This document shows positions 1 through 7,245 of a stretch of 64,000 bases of DNA, in pieces (within the stretch, counting starts at the first letter, position 1; each line of letters opens with the position of its first letter). This stretch comes from JAGXTF01 sp044224315 (GTDB lineage Bacteria; Bacteroidota; Bacteroidia; NS11-12g; UBA955): NCBI GenBank assembly GCA_044224315.1, contig JBGAKR010000005.1, forward strand, positions 215,540-279,539, read 5' to 3'. Under the pieces are notes generated by a model. That model saw nothing but the letters and a program-made list of their open reading frames with translations. It had not been told where the DNA came from and ran no database searches. The translations under genes and the position numbers were made by a program.

Positions 1-1230
1 TGCTATCATTTTTTCGGCATCATAAACGGTGTAGGCGGTGCGCAAAATGCCCTTGGCCGCAGCTATGCTGATGTAGTCGCCAAAGAAGATTTTAGAACCG
101 GGCACACAAAAACACTCAGGGGTAATGCGTATGTTTTTCCCGGGTTTGGCCCCATTTAAAGGGGCAACATACAAGTCGGTATATCCGTTAAACTCCGAAT
201 TGCGGCGGTCGTACCAGGTTATGTACACTTTGTTTTTAGCCCTGTCGGTAGTTACAGCCGGCATATACTGGTCACGGCCATTTTTCAGGGGATCATTGTG
301 CACGCGTATGGGGGCCGTCCAGGTTTTGCCCAGGTCGGATGAGTAGAGGTAAAACACATCCTGGTCGCCATTGCGGTTGTCGCCAAACACTACGTATAGT
401 TTTCCTTTGTTATCTGCGGTTATAAAGGGCATGCTGTTGCTGCGCATCAGGCCTTTTACATCCTCGGTATTCCAGCTGCCTTTCTGGGTGGCCAAGATTT
501 TGTCCTTGCCCCAGGTTTTGCCTCCATCCAGGCTCATATCCATCCATATTTTGCCTTTGCCTGCCCATACTACAAAAAGCTCGCCTTTGGGGCCTGTAGC
601 CAGGGTGGCACCCTCCAGGGTGTTGTCGTCATCGGCCGCATCGCCGCAACTATCGCTGATGGTGATGGCAGTGGTAAAACTATCGCCGTTGTCGCTGTAG
701 GCAAACCGAATACGCGAAGAGTCGGTAGAAAGGGTGCTGCCATATTTGTCAAATTCGGTCCAGGCTATATAAATGCGGTTGCGGTATTTGCTGCGCTTGC
801 CCTCATCCACACAAAACCAGGGTTTATCCTGCACCTTGGTGCCGTTAAATCCAATGCCACAGGAAGTAAAGGTTTTGCCCTGGTCGCTGCTTTTTTCAAA
901 AACCATGCGATCGAACTGGGCGGGCCAGGGTTTATCGGGATTTTTGGCCAGGTGGCAAACATAAAAATCGCCCCAGGAGGTGATATAAACCACCGGATCG
1001 CCATAGAAGCCTTCTTTGGGCTTTAAAAAATTGGGGGTCCAGTTATAGCCGCCGTTTTCGCTGATAAAAAAGAGGGAGGTGTTGGAACCCAGTATTTGGG
1101 AAGAAGGGTATTTGGGATCGATGGAAATACAGGGTTCGTTGGTTTCAATTCCGTCGGGATGCAGGGGGATAATGCTGATTTGGGCGTGCAAACCCAAGGG
1201 GATGAAAATTATAAATAATAACCAACGCAT
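1..1230 (-). CDS. Exported BNR/Asp-box (sialidase-fold-like) protein, C-terminus cut by window edge
   Basis: The reading frame is open from an ATG at 1230 to the window edge (410 codons seen, no stop). The N-terminus MRWLLFIIFIPLGLHAQ is a signal peptide. Several Asp-box motifs (S-x-D-x-G-x-x-W type) follow, for example SENGGYNW, SDQGKTF, SLDGGKTWG and SDLGKTW, as found in BNR-repeat beta-propellers of the sialidase superfamily. No sialidase catalytic set could be identified in the visible part, so I do not call it an enzyme. It most likely acts in the periplasm or at the cell surface, and a T9SS sorting domain could lie beyond the edge. A TAnnTTTG element sits only 4 nt before the ATG, supporting this start and a leaderless transcript. 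Confidence 0.8.
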   Translation of the reverse strand, partial: MRWLLFIIFIPLGLHAQISIIPLHPDGIETNEPCISIDPKYPSSQILGSNTSLFFISENGGYNWTPNFLKPKEGFYGDPVVYITSWGDFYVCHLAKNPDKPWPAQFDRMVFEKSSDQGKTFTSCGIGFNGTKVQDKPWFCVDEGKRSKYRNRIYIAWTEFDKYGSTLSTDSSRIRFAYSDNGDSFTTAITISDSCGDAADDDNTLEGATLATGPKGELFVVWAGKGKIWMDMSLDGGKTWGKDKILATQKGSWNTEDVKGLMRSNSMPFITADNKGKLYVVFGDNRNGDQDVFYLYSSDLGKTWTAPIRVHNDPLKNGRDQYMPAVTTDRAKNKVYITWYDRRNSEFNGYTDLYVAPLNGAKPGKNIRITPECFCVPGSKIFFGDYISIAAAKGILRTAYTVYDAEKMIA

Positions 1231-1234
1231 GGGG

Positions 1235-1242
1235 CAAAGGTA
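1235..1242 (-). promoter_or_regulatory. Bacteroidota -7 element, TACCTTTG
   Basis: The minus strand reads TACCTTTG, a full match to the Bacteroidota -7 consensus TAnnTTTG. Only 4 nt separate it from the ATG at 1230, so transcription should begin at or next to the start codon. Confidence 0.6.
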
Positions 1243-1245
1243 AAA

Positions 1246-1640
1246 TGCAGAATGTAAAATGGAGAATGTAAAATTGAACAGCCAATTTTGAATTGTGAAT
1301 TGTGAATTGTGAATCAAACAGCCAATTCACTGTGGATACTAACTGCTTTTTTACGCAACCACTGCCCCTACTCCCTGCTCCCTATTGGAATGTAGAATGT
1401 AAAATGTAGAATGTAGAATGTAGAATGTAAAATTAAACAGCCTCCGCCACAATTACAATGGGCGAACCACATAGATACATAGTTAAACAGCCAGAAGTGT
1501 ACATAGTTTTTTTGCAATGATTTTCTCGATTGGGCATCCTTCACAATTCATAATTCACAATTAAAAAGCGCAGCCTTTAGTATCCTATGTTTTCTATGTG
1601 TTTTAACTATTGCTCACTATGTGGTTAAATCGGGTAAAGA
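1246..1640. repeat. Word-like intergenic repeats
   Basis: Non-coding stretch built from short self-repeating words: AGAATGTAAAATG-type copies near 1248-1275 and 1388-1432, GAATTGTGAATTGT near 1290-1314, ACATAGATACATAG near 1470, and AATTCATAATTCACAATT near 1545-1562. The octamer AAACAGCC or GAACAGCC closes each block (about 1275, 1316, 1435, 1475). The same words recur at 28852-29296, and GGCTGT-delimited blocks recur at 4480-4550, 6890-7195 and 45000-45125. No coding signal is seen. Confidence 0.7.
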
Positions 1641-1682
1641 GGCTATAATTGCTGCTTTTTCAATGGGTGGGCCCTGCAGGAT

Positions 1683-1787
1683 GAATGCACTTTGAATGCA
1701 CTTTGGACGCAATCTGGATAAACTCTGAGGTGGGAGAAACGTGGGAGAAACCCGAGAGAAAGGTGGGAGAAATGTGGGAGGGAGTTT
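1683..1787. repeat. Short direct repeats
   Basis: Two head-to-tail copies of an 11-mer (GAATGCACTTT) at 1683-1704 are followed by repeated GTGGGAGAAA units at about 1730-1787, with one degenerate copy. A short open frame on the minus strand over this tract is low complexity and is not called as a gene. From 1788 to 1982 I see nothing further. Confidence 0.55.
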
Positions 1788-1982
1788 TTGAAATCAGGAT
1801 GAAAAAAAACTCCCTATAGAATTTAAACCCAAAGTTAATTTTTCTTAGCCTAAAAATCAACCAGCAATTTAACAAATTATTTGTTCATTTTTGTTTTATA
1901 ATCCGGGCAAGGGTTGATTGGGTCTATTGCCAATATTTAAACCCGGCATTCGTACCATTAATTAGATTTTATTGTAGATTTT

Positions 1983-2768
1983 TTATTGAATGATATTATA
2001 TTTTTTTATGTCCCAATTCAAAGTTACAGGCTGATTATTACTGATTAGATAGGAATGTACAACATACTTGATTAATCCAACTTTTTTGGCATAATACGTA
2101 TATGAAGGTCCTCCTTCTAAAATCAAATTATTTCGAATTTGAGGAAAAAAAATATCCCTCTCAATATAAAAAACCCTGACCGTATCAAAAGTATGGCCGT
2201 TTAATGCATAATTAATTAGGGTTGAGTCTAATTTAACAACTCCTGAACTATATGTTCTCCATGCTGTATCAAAGCGATGCATAAAAACAATTCCATGGTT
2301 TACCCCTCCACCACCAGATATGTTATTCTTCTGGTCATTCTTTTCAAACAAATAAGCCCTTTCTGGCAGCGGATATGCATTAACTCTTTCCCCTGTTGTC
2401 CAAATATGATATTCGTGCCGGTTGCCCCATCCATCCACCCTGTCGCTTTTCATATAAACATCCATGAGCTCCTGGGTAAGGGTTGTATTCTTGCTCCATT
2501 CCTCAAAACCTTTGCTGCTGCTCTCCCCTATTTGAGAATCGGTTACATATACACTATCTATTTCTTTGGTTACATTGTTTTGGTACACCCACCAGGTTCC
2601 TTTTTTAAAATACATGTAATCTTTTGCATCATCCAGGGTATAGTGAAAATTGCGATAAGGCGCTTCCTTGGGGTTTTTGCAATTACTGGCAATAAGCAAA
2701 ACAAATGCTGAAATAAATACCCCCGAATATTGCAAAATGCGCTTTAACAAATCAATTATTTCATTCAA
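1983..2768 (-). CDS. Predicted lipoprotein of unknown function
   Basis: A 261-residue frame with a hydrophobic N-terminal segment (about 13-28) ending in LLIASNC, a usable lipobox with Cys30, followed by KNPKE. The mature part is rich in Tyr and Trp and has no motif I recognise; a GGGG stretch occurs near residue 152. The only available start is TTG at 2768, which lies inside a perfect 16-bp inverted repeat, so the start is uncertain. It stands alone, convergent with nothing, between repeat tracts. It is likely an outer- or inner-membrane-anchored lipoprotein. Confidence 0.65.
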   Translation of the reverse strand: MNEIIDLLKRILQYSGVFISAFVLLIASNCKNPKEAPYRNFHYTLDDAKDYMYFKKGTWWVYQNNVTKEIDSVYVTDSQIGESSSKGFEEWSKNTTLTQELMDVYMKSDRVDGWGNRHEYHIWTTGERVNAYPLPERAYLFEKNDQKNNISGGGGVNHGIVFMHRFDTAWRTYSSGVVKLDSTLINYALNGHTFDTVRVFYIERDIFFPQIRNNLILEGGPSYTYYAKKVGLIKYVVHSYLISNNQPVTLNWDIKKYNIIQ

Positions 2769-2792
2769 ATTTATTCAATTTGAATGAAATAA
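2756..2792. repeat. Perfect 16-bp inverted repeat over the lipoprotein start
   Basis: TTATTTCATTCAAATT (2756-2771) and its exact reverse complement (2777-2792) are separated by 5 nt. The structure covers the TTG start of the gene ending at 1983. It could be an operator, or an mRNA hairpin that hides the start codon. It has no following T-tract in the sense needed for a terminator of a known gene. Confidence 0.7.
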
Positions 2793-2940
2793 TAAATATA
2801 TGAACTGACTATTTTCCGGCTTTTAGAATATACTCCCATTCGTGTGACATTCAAATAATAAAAAGTTTTCTCCCTCAATTAATTGGGTGCAAATCTTATG
2901 CAGAAATGCGCTTATTTTTTTTTTAATAAAACCGCTTGCC

Positions 2941-3903
2941 TTAAGCCATTGCGGCGGCATGGTGTTTGGCGCCCAGCCAGCGTTCGGCATCGAGGGCGGC
3001 CATGCAGCCACTACCTGCAGCGGTTACAGCCTGGCGGTAGGTTTTATCCTGGGCATCGCCTGCGCAGAAAACGCCCTCAATGTTGGTATAAGTGCTGCCG
3101 GGTTTGGTAATTACATAGCCCTGCTCATCGAGGTTGAGGTAATCTTTAAAAATGGCGGTATTGGGTTCGTGGCCGATGGCTACAAAAAATCCGTAAATGG
3201 GAATTTCGCGTTTTTCGCCGGTTTTGTTGTTTACCACACGCACACCCTCTACTACGTTTGTACCTAAAATTTCTTCGGTTTCGGTATTAAACAGAATTTC
3301 GATATTGGGAGTATTTTCCACCCTGTGCTGCATGGCTTTGGAAGCGCGGAACTCATCGCGGCGCACAATCATATATACCTTGGTGCAGATTTTAGAAAGG
3401 TAGGTAGCCTCTTCGCAAGCGGTATCACCGGCCCCTACAATGGCCACATCTTTGCCGCGGTAAAAGAAACCATCACAAACCGCACAGGCACTTACACCAC
3501 CCCCGTTTAAGCGGGTTTCGCTTTCAATGCCCAGCCATTTGGCCGAAGCTCCGGTGCAAATAATTACAGATTCGGCAATAATTTCTTTTGTACCATCTAC
3601 CATCAATTTTTGCGGCCCCCCGTTTTTGAATTCAACCGAGGTAACCATGCCAAAACGGATATCAGCGCCCAGGCGGGTGGCTTGTTTTTTAAACAGCTCC
3701 ATCATTTCGGGGCCTTCTACCCCATCGGGATAACCGGGATAGTTTTCTACTTCGGTGGTAATGGTAAGCTGGCCACCGGGCTGCAAACCTTCATATAAAA
3801 CGGGTTTCATATCTGCACGGGCGGCATAAATGGCAGCTGTATATCCGGCAGGGCCGCTTCCGATGATCAGGCATTCTACGTGTTCGGGGGTATTCTCGGT
3901 CAT
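2941..3903 (-). CDS. trxB: Thioredoxin reductase (NADPH)
   Basis: FAD/NADPH enzyme that passes electrons from NADPH to thioredoxin in the cytoplasm. The 320-residue protein has the FAD-binding GSGPAGYTAA motif near the N-terminus, the redox-active pair CAVC (within SACAVCDG), the NADPH-binding VAIVGAGDTACEEA, and the C-terminal FAD contact GVFCAGDAQD followed by RQAVTAAGSGCMAA. I chose the ATG at 3903 (MTENTPEH) over an in-frame ATG at 3933 because a TAACTTTG promoter element lies between them at 3913-3920. Length and motif order are typical of bacterial low-Mr TrxB. No oddities. Confidence 0.97.
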   Translation of the reverse strand: MTENTPEHVECLIIGSGPAGYTAAIYAARADMKPVLYEGLQPGGQLTITTEVENYPGYPDGVEGPEMMELFKKQATRLGADIRFGMVTSVEFKNGGPQKLMVDGTKEIIAESVIICTGASAKWLGIESETRLNGGGVSACAVCDGFFYRGKDVAIVGAGDTACEEATYLSKICTKVYMIVRRDEFRASKAMQHRVENTPNIEILFNTETEEILGTNVVEGVRVVNNKTGEKREIPIYGFFVAIGHEPNTAIFKDYLNLDEQGYVITKPGSTYTNIEGVFCAGDAQDKTYRQAVTAAGSGCMAALDAERWLGAKHHAAAMA

Positions 3904-3912
3904 ATTAAAGTG

Positions 3913-3920
3913 CAAAGTTA
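3913..3920 (-). promoter_or_regulatory. -7 element of trxB, TAACTTTG
   Basis: Full match to TAnnTTTG on the minus strand, 9 nt before the trxB ATG. It excludes the upstream in-frame ATG at 3933 as the main start. Confidence 0.6.
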
Positions 3921-3959
3921 CAATACATATCAATTAGGTAATCTATGATGTGAATTAGA

Positions 3960-4549
3960 TGTGCGTGAATAATGAATAATGATTAAGGTTTAGTGATTAA
4001 GGATTAATGAACAGCCAGTTCAATGCTGGCCCGACCAATGTCGGGCGGGAACAGCCAATGTTTAGTGATTAAGGTTTAAGGTTTAATGAACAGCCGGTTT
4101 AATGCTTGCCCGAACGAAAGTGAGGATAGAAAAATCCGAAATCGGATATCGGATTTTGAATATCGGATAGCGGAATTCCGCAGCGCTATTCCCCCAGGGT
4201 CGCGCACGACCAAGGATGCGTGAACCAAATAGTTCCCAGTAGTTTCAAATGCAGACGAAACATAGGAAACCAAAGATTTCACCCGTTGACAATAAGTAAA
4301 GATCAAACCCGAACGAAAGTGAGGATAGAAAAATCCGCAATCTAAAATCGGATATCAGATAACGGATATTCGTTATCAGATATCAAAGGCCCTGGCCGCC
4401 AAAGCAAAAGGTCCGAAGCGACCGACCCCTACAGGGTGGTACCAAAATCCGCAATCCAGCATCTGCGATCCGAAATCTACGGCTGTCGATACGGCTGTCT
4501 TTCGGCTGTTCGTCGGCTGTTTAATCGGCTGTCGTTACGGCTGCCCAAT
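3960..4549. repeat. Composite repeat A+B, left of lipoprotein pair
   Basis: No gene. 3960-4100 carries AACAGCC-delimited words and an inverted CCCGAC/GTCGGG pair near 4025. At 4187-4335 lies one copy of unit A, about 150 bp, from CCCCCAGGGTCGCGCACGACC to GTGAGGATAGAAAAATCC, preceded by CGGATATCGGAT words. At 4334-4545 follows unit B: ATCGGATATCAGATAACGG, a GGTGGTACC block, then a run of CGGCTGTC/CGGCTGTT words. Units A and B recur at 6194-7195 in the same orientation, on the other side of the lipoprotein pair. Confidence 0.85.
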
Positions 4550-5599
4550 TCACCTCATATTTCCCCCAAAAATATAGGGATACGAAGCAGGGGTAAAATA
4601 TGGCGCCGTTCGGGCCCTGCAGAATATATAATTCCCCGAACTGTAAATCTCCGTTAGTTCATAGGGGGCTATGTTTAGGTTTTTCACCAGCTTGGGCTTT
4701 GCCAGATTGCCCAGGTCGTAAATTCTCATCTCCTGAAAACCGGCGTATAAAAATCCATTGTGCAAAATGGCATCTCCGTATGTGAGATTTATGCGGCTTT
4801 TGATCTCTGGGTTGGCGGCATCTTTTACATCGATTACAATAATTTTGGTATTCGAATTACAGATTAATACATTGTTTTCCAACCTCAGACCACTGCACAA
4901 TTGCTCTTTAATTACGGATAGCACTTTAGGGGCATTTCGCACTGAAATATCAATACAATACACATTGCCTTTGCTGCTTGATAAATACAAAACATTGTCT
5001 TTTTCCACGGCATATCCATCGCCTATGATATCCGGAAATTTCAGGGTAGAAACCACCAGGGTATTCATATCGGTAATATGTTTGCCCACAGCCAAATTTA
5101 AATTATAGCATTTTACCTCCACGGTATTGCCATCAAGGGCCCAGAGATAGCCATCTTTCAGGCCGCATAGAAATAGTTTTCTATATTCCGCATTCCGTTC
5201 AAAGCTGGCCCGTTTTTTTATCTTCCCTTTTTCGCTAATATCTATCCAATAGGCTGTAGTGGCAGTATTTTCAAGCCAGGTAGGATTGCCTGGAATCATA
5301 ATGGACTTATCATCCTGGTCGCGGAAAATATTCTGCAAAGGTGCTACCATGCTGCTATCTGTAATAAACGGTCCCGGATTTTCGGGATCGTCGCAATTGT
5401 GGATGCCAATAAAATTATTTTTTGACTCCAGGCTATACCCATTTACCATGATATATGGCACTTTGGGCGCAGCGCCTGAAGCCACCAGCAGGGTTTTCAG
5501 GGATTTGAACGCCAGATTGGGATCTGTTTCGGTTTTCTTTTTACAGGCAAAAAGAAAAATAAATGTAATTGAAATTATACTAAAAAATACGCTTCTCAT
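4550..5599 (-). CDS. LVIVD-repeat-like lipoprotein
   Basis: 349 residues with lipoprotein signal MRSVFFSIISITFIFLFAC (Cys19) followed by KKK, a common Bacteroidota lipoprotein start. The mature part contains repeats of the LVIVD type, seen as YWIDISEKGKIK, YCIDISVRNAPK, IVIDVKDAANPE and IYDLGNLAKPK, about 45-50 residues apart, predicting a beta-propeller on the cell envelope. No catalytic motif. Its start overlaps the stop of the upstream lipoprotein gene by 4 nt (ATGA), so the two are co-translated. The pair is flanked on both sides by copies of the A/B intergenic repeat. Confidence 0.8.
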   Translation of the reverse strand: MRSVFFSIISITFIFLFACKKKTETDPNLAFKSLKTLLVASGAAPKVPYIMVNGYSLESKNNFIGIHNCDDPENPGPFITDSSMVAPLQNIFRDQDDKSIMIPGNPTWLENTATTAYWIDISEKGKIKKRASFERNAEYRKLFLCGLKDGYLWALDGNTVEVKCYNLNLAVGKHITDMNTLVVSTLKFPDIIGDGYAVEKDNVLYLSSSKGNVYCIDISVRNAPKVLSVIKEQLCSGLRLENNVLICNSNTKIIVIDVKDAANPEIKSRINLTYGDAILHNGFLYAGFQEMRIYDLGNLAKPKLVKNLNIAPYELTEIYSSGNYIFCRARTAPYFTPASYPYIFGGNMR

Positions 5600-6078
5600 T
5601 TTTTTACAATTACCACCGTTTCAGTGTACATATTGCCCATTTTGAGGGTAGCTGTAAGTTTATCACCCTCTTTTTTCGTCACCGTGTATTTGGTCAATCC
5701 GGCAAACCAAAAATCAATGTCATTGCCGGCAATTAAGGGTTTGCGTGCATCCCCTTCAAACCAGGATTGTTCGGGATAAAAATTGTAAACCCCGTTTGCC
5801 ATTAAATAAACCGGCTTTATCACATAGCCTTTTATTTTGCCTTTATTTTCTTTTTTACTGAAATCATCTACCTTGTAAAAAACAAATTTGCCACAATCTT
5901 TCAGCACCGTATCCATCACCAACTGATCTAAATAATCGCGCATGACCACATGAAATTCTTTGATTTCCCACTCCCCTACCAATTGTTTGTAATTGGGCGC
6001 TTTGCATGCATTTTGGAAAAAAATTAAAACTGTAGTTGCCAATATCACCCATAAAATATGGGCCTGTTTAAAAATCAT
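5596..6078 (-). CDS. Small lipoprotein, lipocalin-like fold possible
   Basis: 160 residues. The signal ends in IFFQNAC (Cys25). The opening of the mature part, KQLVGEWEIKEF, resembles the start of lipocalin-like lipoproteins (LxGxWxhxxh), followed by alternating strands and a final TATLKMGNMYTETVVIVKK. Function unknown. It is the first gene of a two-gene operon with the LVIVD-like lipoprotein downstream (4-nt overlap). A TATATTTG element lies 6 nt before the ATG at 6078. Confidence 0.75.
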   Translation of the reverse strand: MIFKQAHILWVILATTVLIFFQNACKAPNYKQLVGEWEIKEFHVVMRDYLDQLVMDTVLKDCGKFVFYKVDDFSKKENKGKIKGYVIKPVYLMANGVYNFYPEQSWFEGDARKPLIAGNDIDFWFAGLTKYTVTKKEGDKLTATLKMGNMYTETVVIVKK

Positions 6079-6084
6079 ATTTTA

Positions 6085-6092
6085 CAAATATA
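6085..6092 (-). promoter_or_regulatory. -7 element of the lipoprotein pair, TATATTTG
   Basis: Full TAnnTTTG match on the minus strand; 6 nt to the ATG at 6078, suggesting a leaderless or nearly leaderless mRNA. Confidence 0.6.
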
Positions 6093-6119
6093 CCATTTGC
6101 GCAAATATTTTCAGAATTC

Positions 6120-7200
6120 CACGGAATCGGATTTCGGATAGCGGATAACGGATATCGGATTTTGGATATCGGATAGCGGAATTCCGCAGCGCCATAATCC
6201 CAGGGTCGCACACGACCAAAGATGCGTGAACCAAATAGTTCCCAGTAGTTTTAAATGCATAGAAAACATAGGAAACCAAAGATTTCACCCGTTGACAATA
6301 AGTAAAGATCAAACCCGAACGAAAGTGAGGATAGAAAAATCGGATATCGGATTTTGGATATCGGATAGCGGATATCGGATTTCCCCCACATTATTCCCCC
6401 AGGGTCGCGCACGACCAAGGATGTGTGAACCACATAGTTCACAGTTGTTTTAAATACAGAGTAAACATAGGATACTAAAGATTTCACCCGTTGACAATAA
6501 GTAAAGATCAAACCCGAACGAAAGTGAGGATAGAAAAATCCGAAATCGGATATCGGATTTTGGATATCGGATAGCGGATATCGGATTTCCCCCACATTAT
6601 TCCCCCAGGGTCGCGCACGACCAAGGATGCGTGAACCAAATAGTTCCCAGTAGTTTCAAATGCAGACGAAACATAGGAAACCAAAGATTTCACCCGTTGA
6701 CAATAAGTAAAGATCAAACCCGAACGAAAGTGTGGATAGAAAAATCCGCAATCTAAAATCGGATATCAGATAACGGATATTCGTTATCAGATATCAAAGG
6801 CCCTGGCCGCCAATGTAAAAGTTCCGTCGCGACCGACCCCGAAGGGTGGTACCAAAATCCGAAATCCAGCATCTGCGATCCGAAATCTACGGCTGTCGAT
6901 ACGGCTGTCGATACGGCTGTCTTTCGGCTGTTCGTCGGCTGTTTAATCGGCTGTCGTTACAGCTGTCGTGAAGGCTGTTTCCGCAATCTAAAATCGGATA
7001 TCAGATAACGGATATTCGATATCAGATATCCAAGGCCTAGGCCGCCATTGTAAAAGGTCGGTCGCGACCGACCCCTACAGGGTGGTACCAAAATCCGAAA
7101 TCCAGCATCTGCGATCCGAAATCTACGGCTGTTGATACGGCTGTCTTTCGGCTGTTCGTCGGCTGTCGTTACGGCTGTTTAATCGGCTGTTAAAACTCTT
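6120..7200. repeat. Composite repeat array: three A units and two B units
   Basis: Non-coding, about 1.1 kb. Unit A copies lie at about 6194-6339, 6389-6539 and 6597-6747, spaced about 200 bp and joined by runs of the CGGATATCGGAT word. Unit B copies lie at about 6746-6983 and 6980-7195. Each B ends in a chain of CGGCTGTC, CGGCTGTT and GATACGGCTGTC words of differing order. Copies of A at 6389 and 6597 share nearly all of the block from CAGGGTCGCGCACGACC to GTTGACAATAAGTAAAG. Short minus-strand open frames beginning MIFTYCQRVKSLV recur in each A copy but end in unrelated ways, so they are not called as genes. Confidence 0.9.
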
Positions 7201-7231
7201 CACTCTAAACTTCTAACTCTAAACTTTTCGT

Positions 7232-7239
7232 TAGTTTTG
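7232..7239 (+). promoter_or_regulatory. -7 element of acs, TAGTTTTG
   Basis: Full TAnnTTTG match ending 6 nt before the acs ATG at 7246. It overlaps a possible in-frame TTG start (7237), so the ATG is the more likely start. Confidence 0.6.
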
Positions 7240-7245
7240 CGTCCC

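Noticed and set aside
371..700. 109-codon plus-strand frame at the left edge
   Set aside because: Antisense to the BNR-repeat gene, which has signal peptide, Asp-boxes and promoter support.
1660..1875. 71-codon minus-strand frame
   Set aside because: Covers direct repeats (GTGGGAGAAA); low complexity and no promoter.
4076..6717. Recurrent minus-strand open frames beginning MIFTYCQRVKSLV at about 4306, 6312 and 6717 (and internally at about 6512)
   Set aside because: They are by-products of repeat unit A; their tails differ with the surrounding words and there is no promoter or conserved end.
6120..7200. CRISPR array suspected from regular ~200-bp repetition
   Set aside because: Units are ~150 bp, unequal, nearly adjacent and made of nested smaller words; no 25-40 bp repeats with unique spacers and no cas genes.
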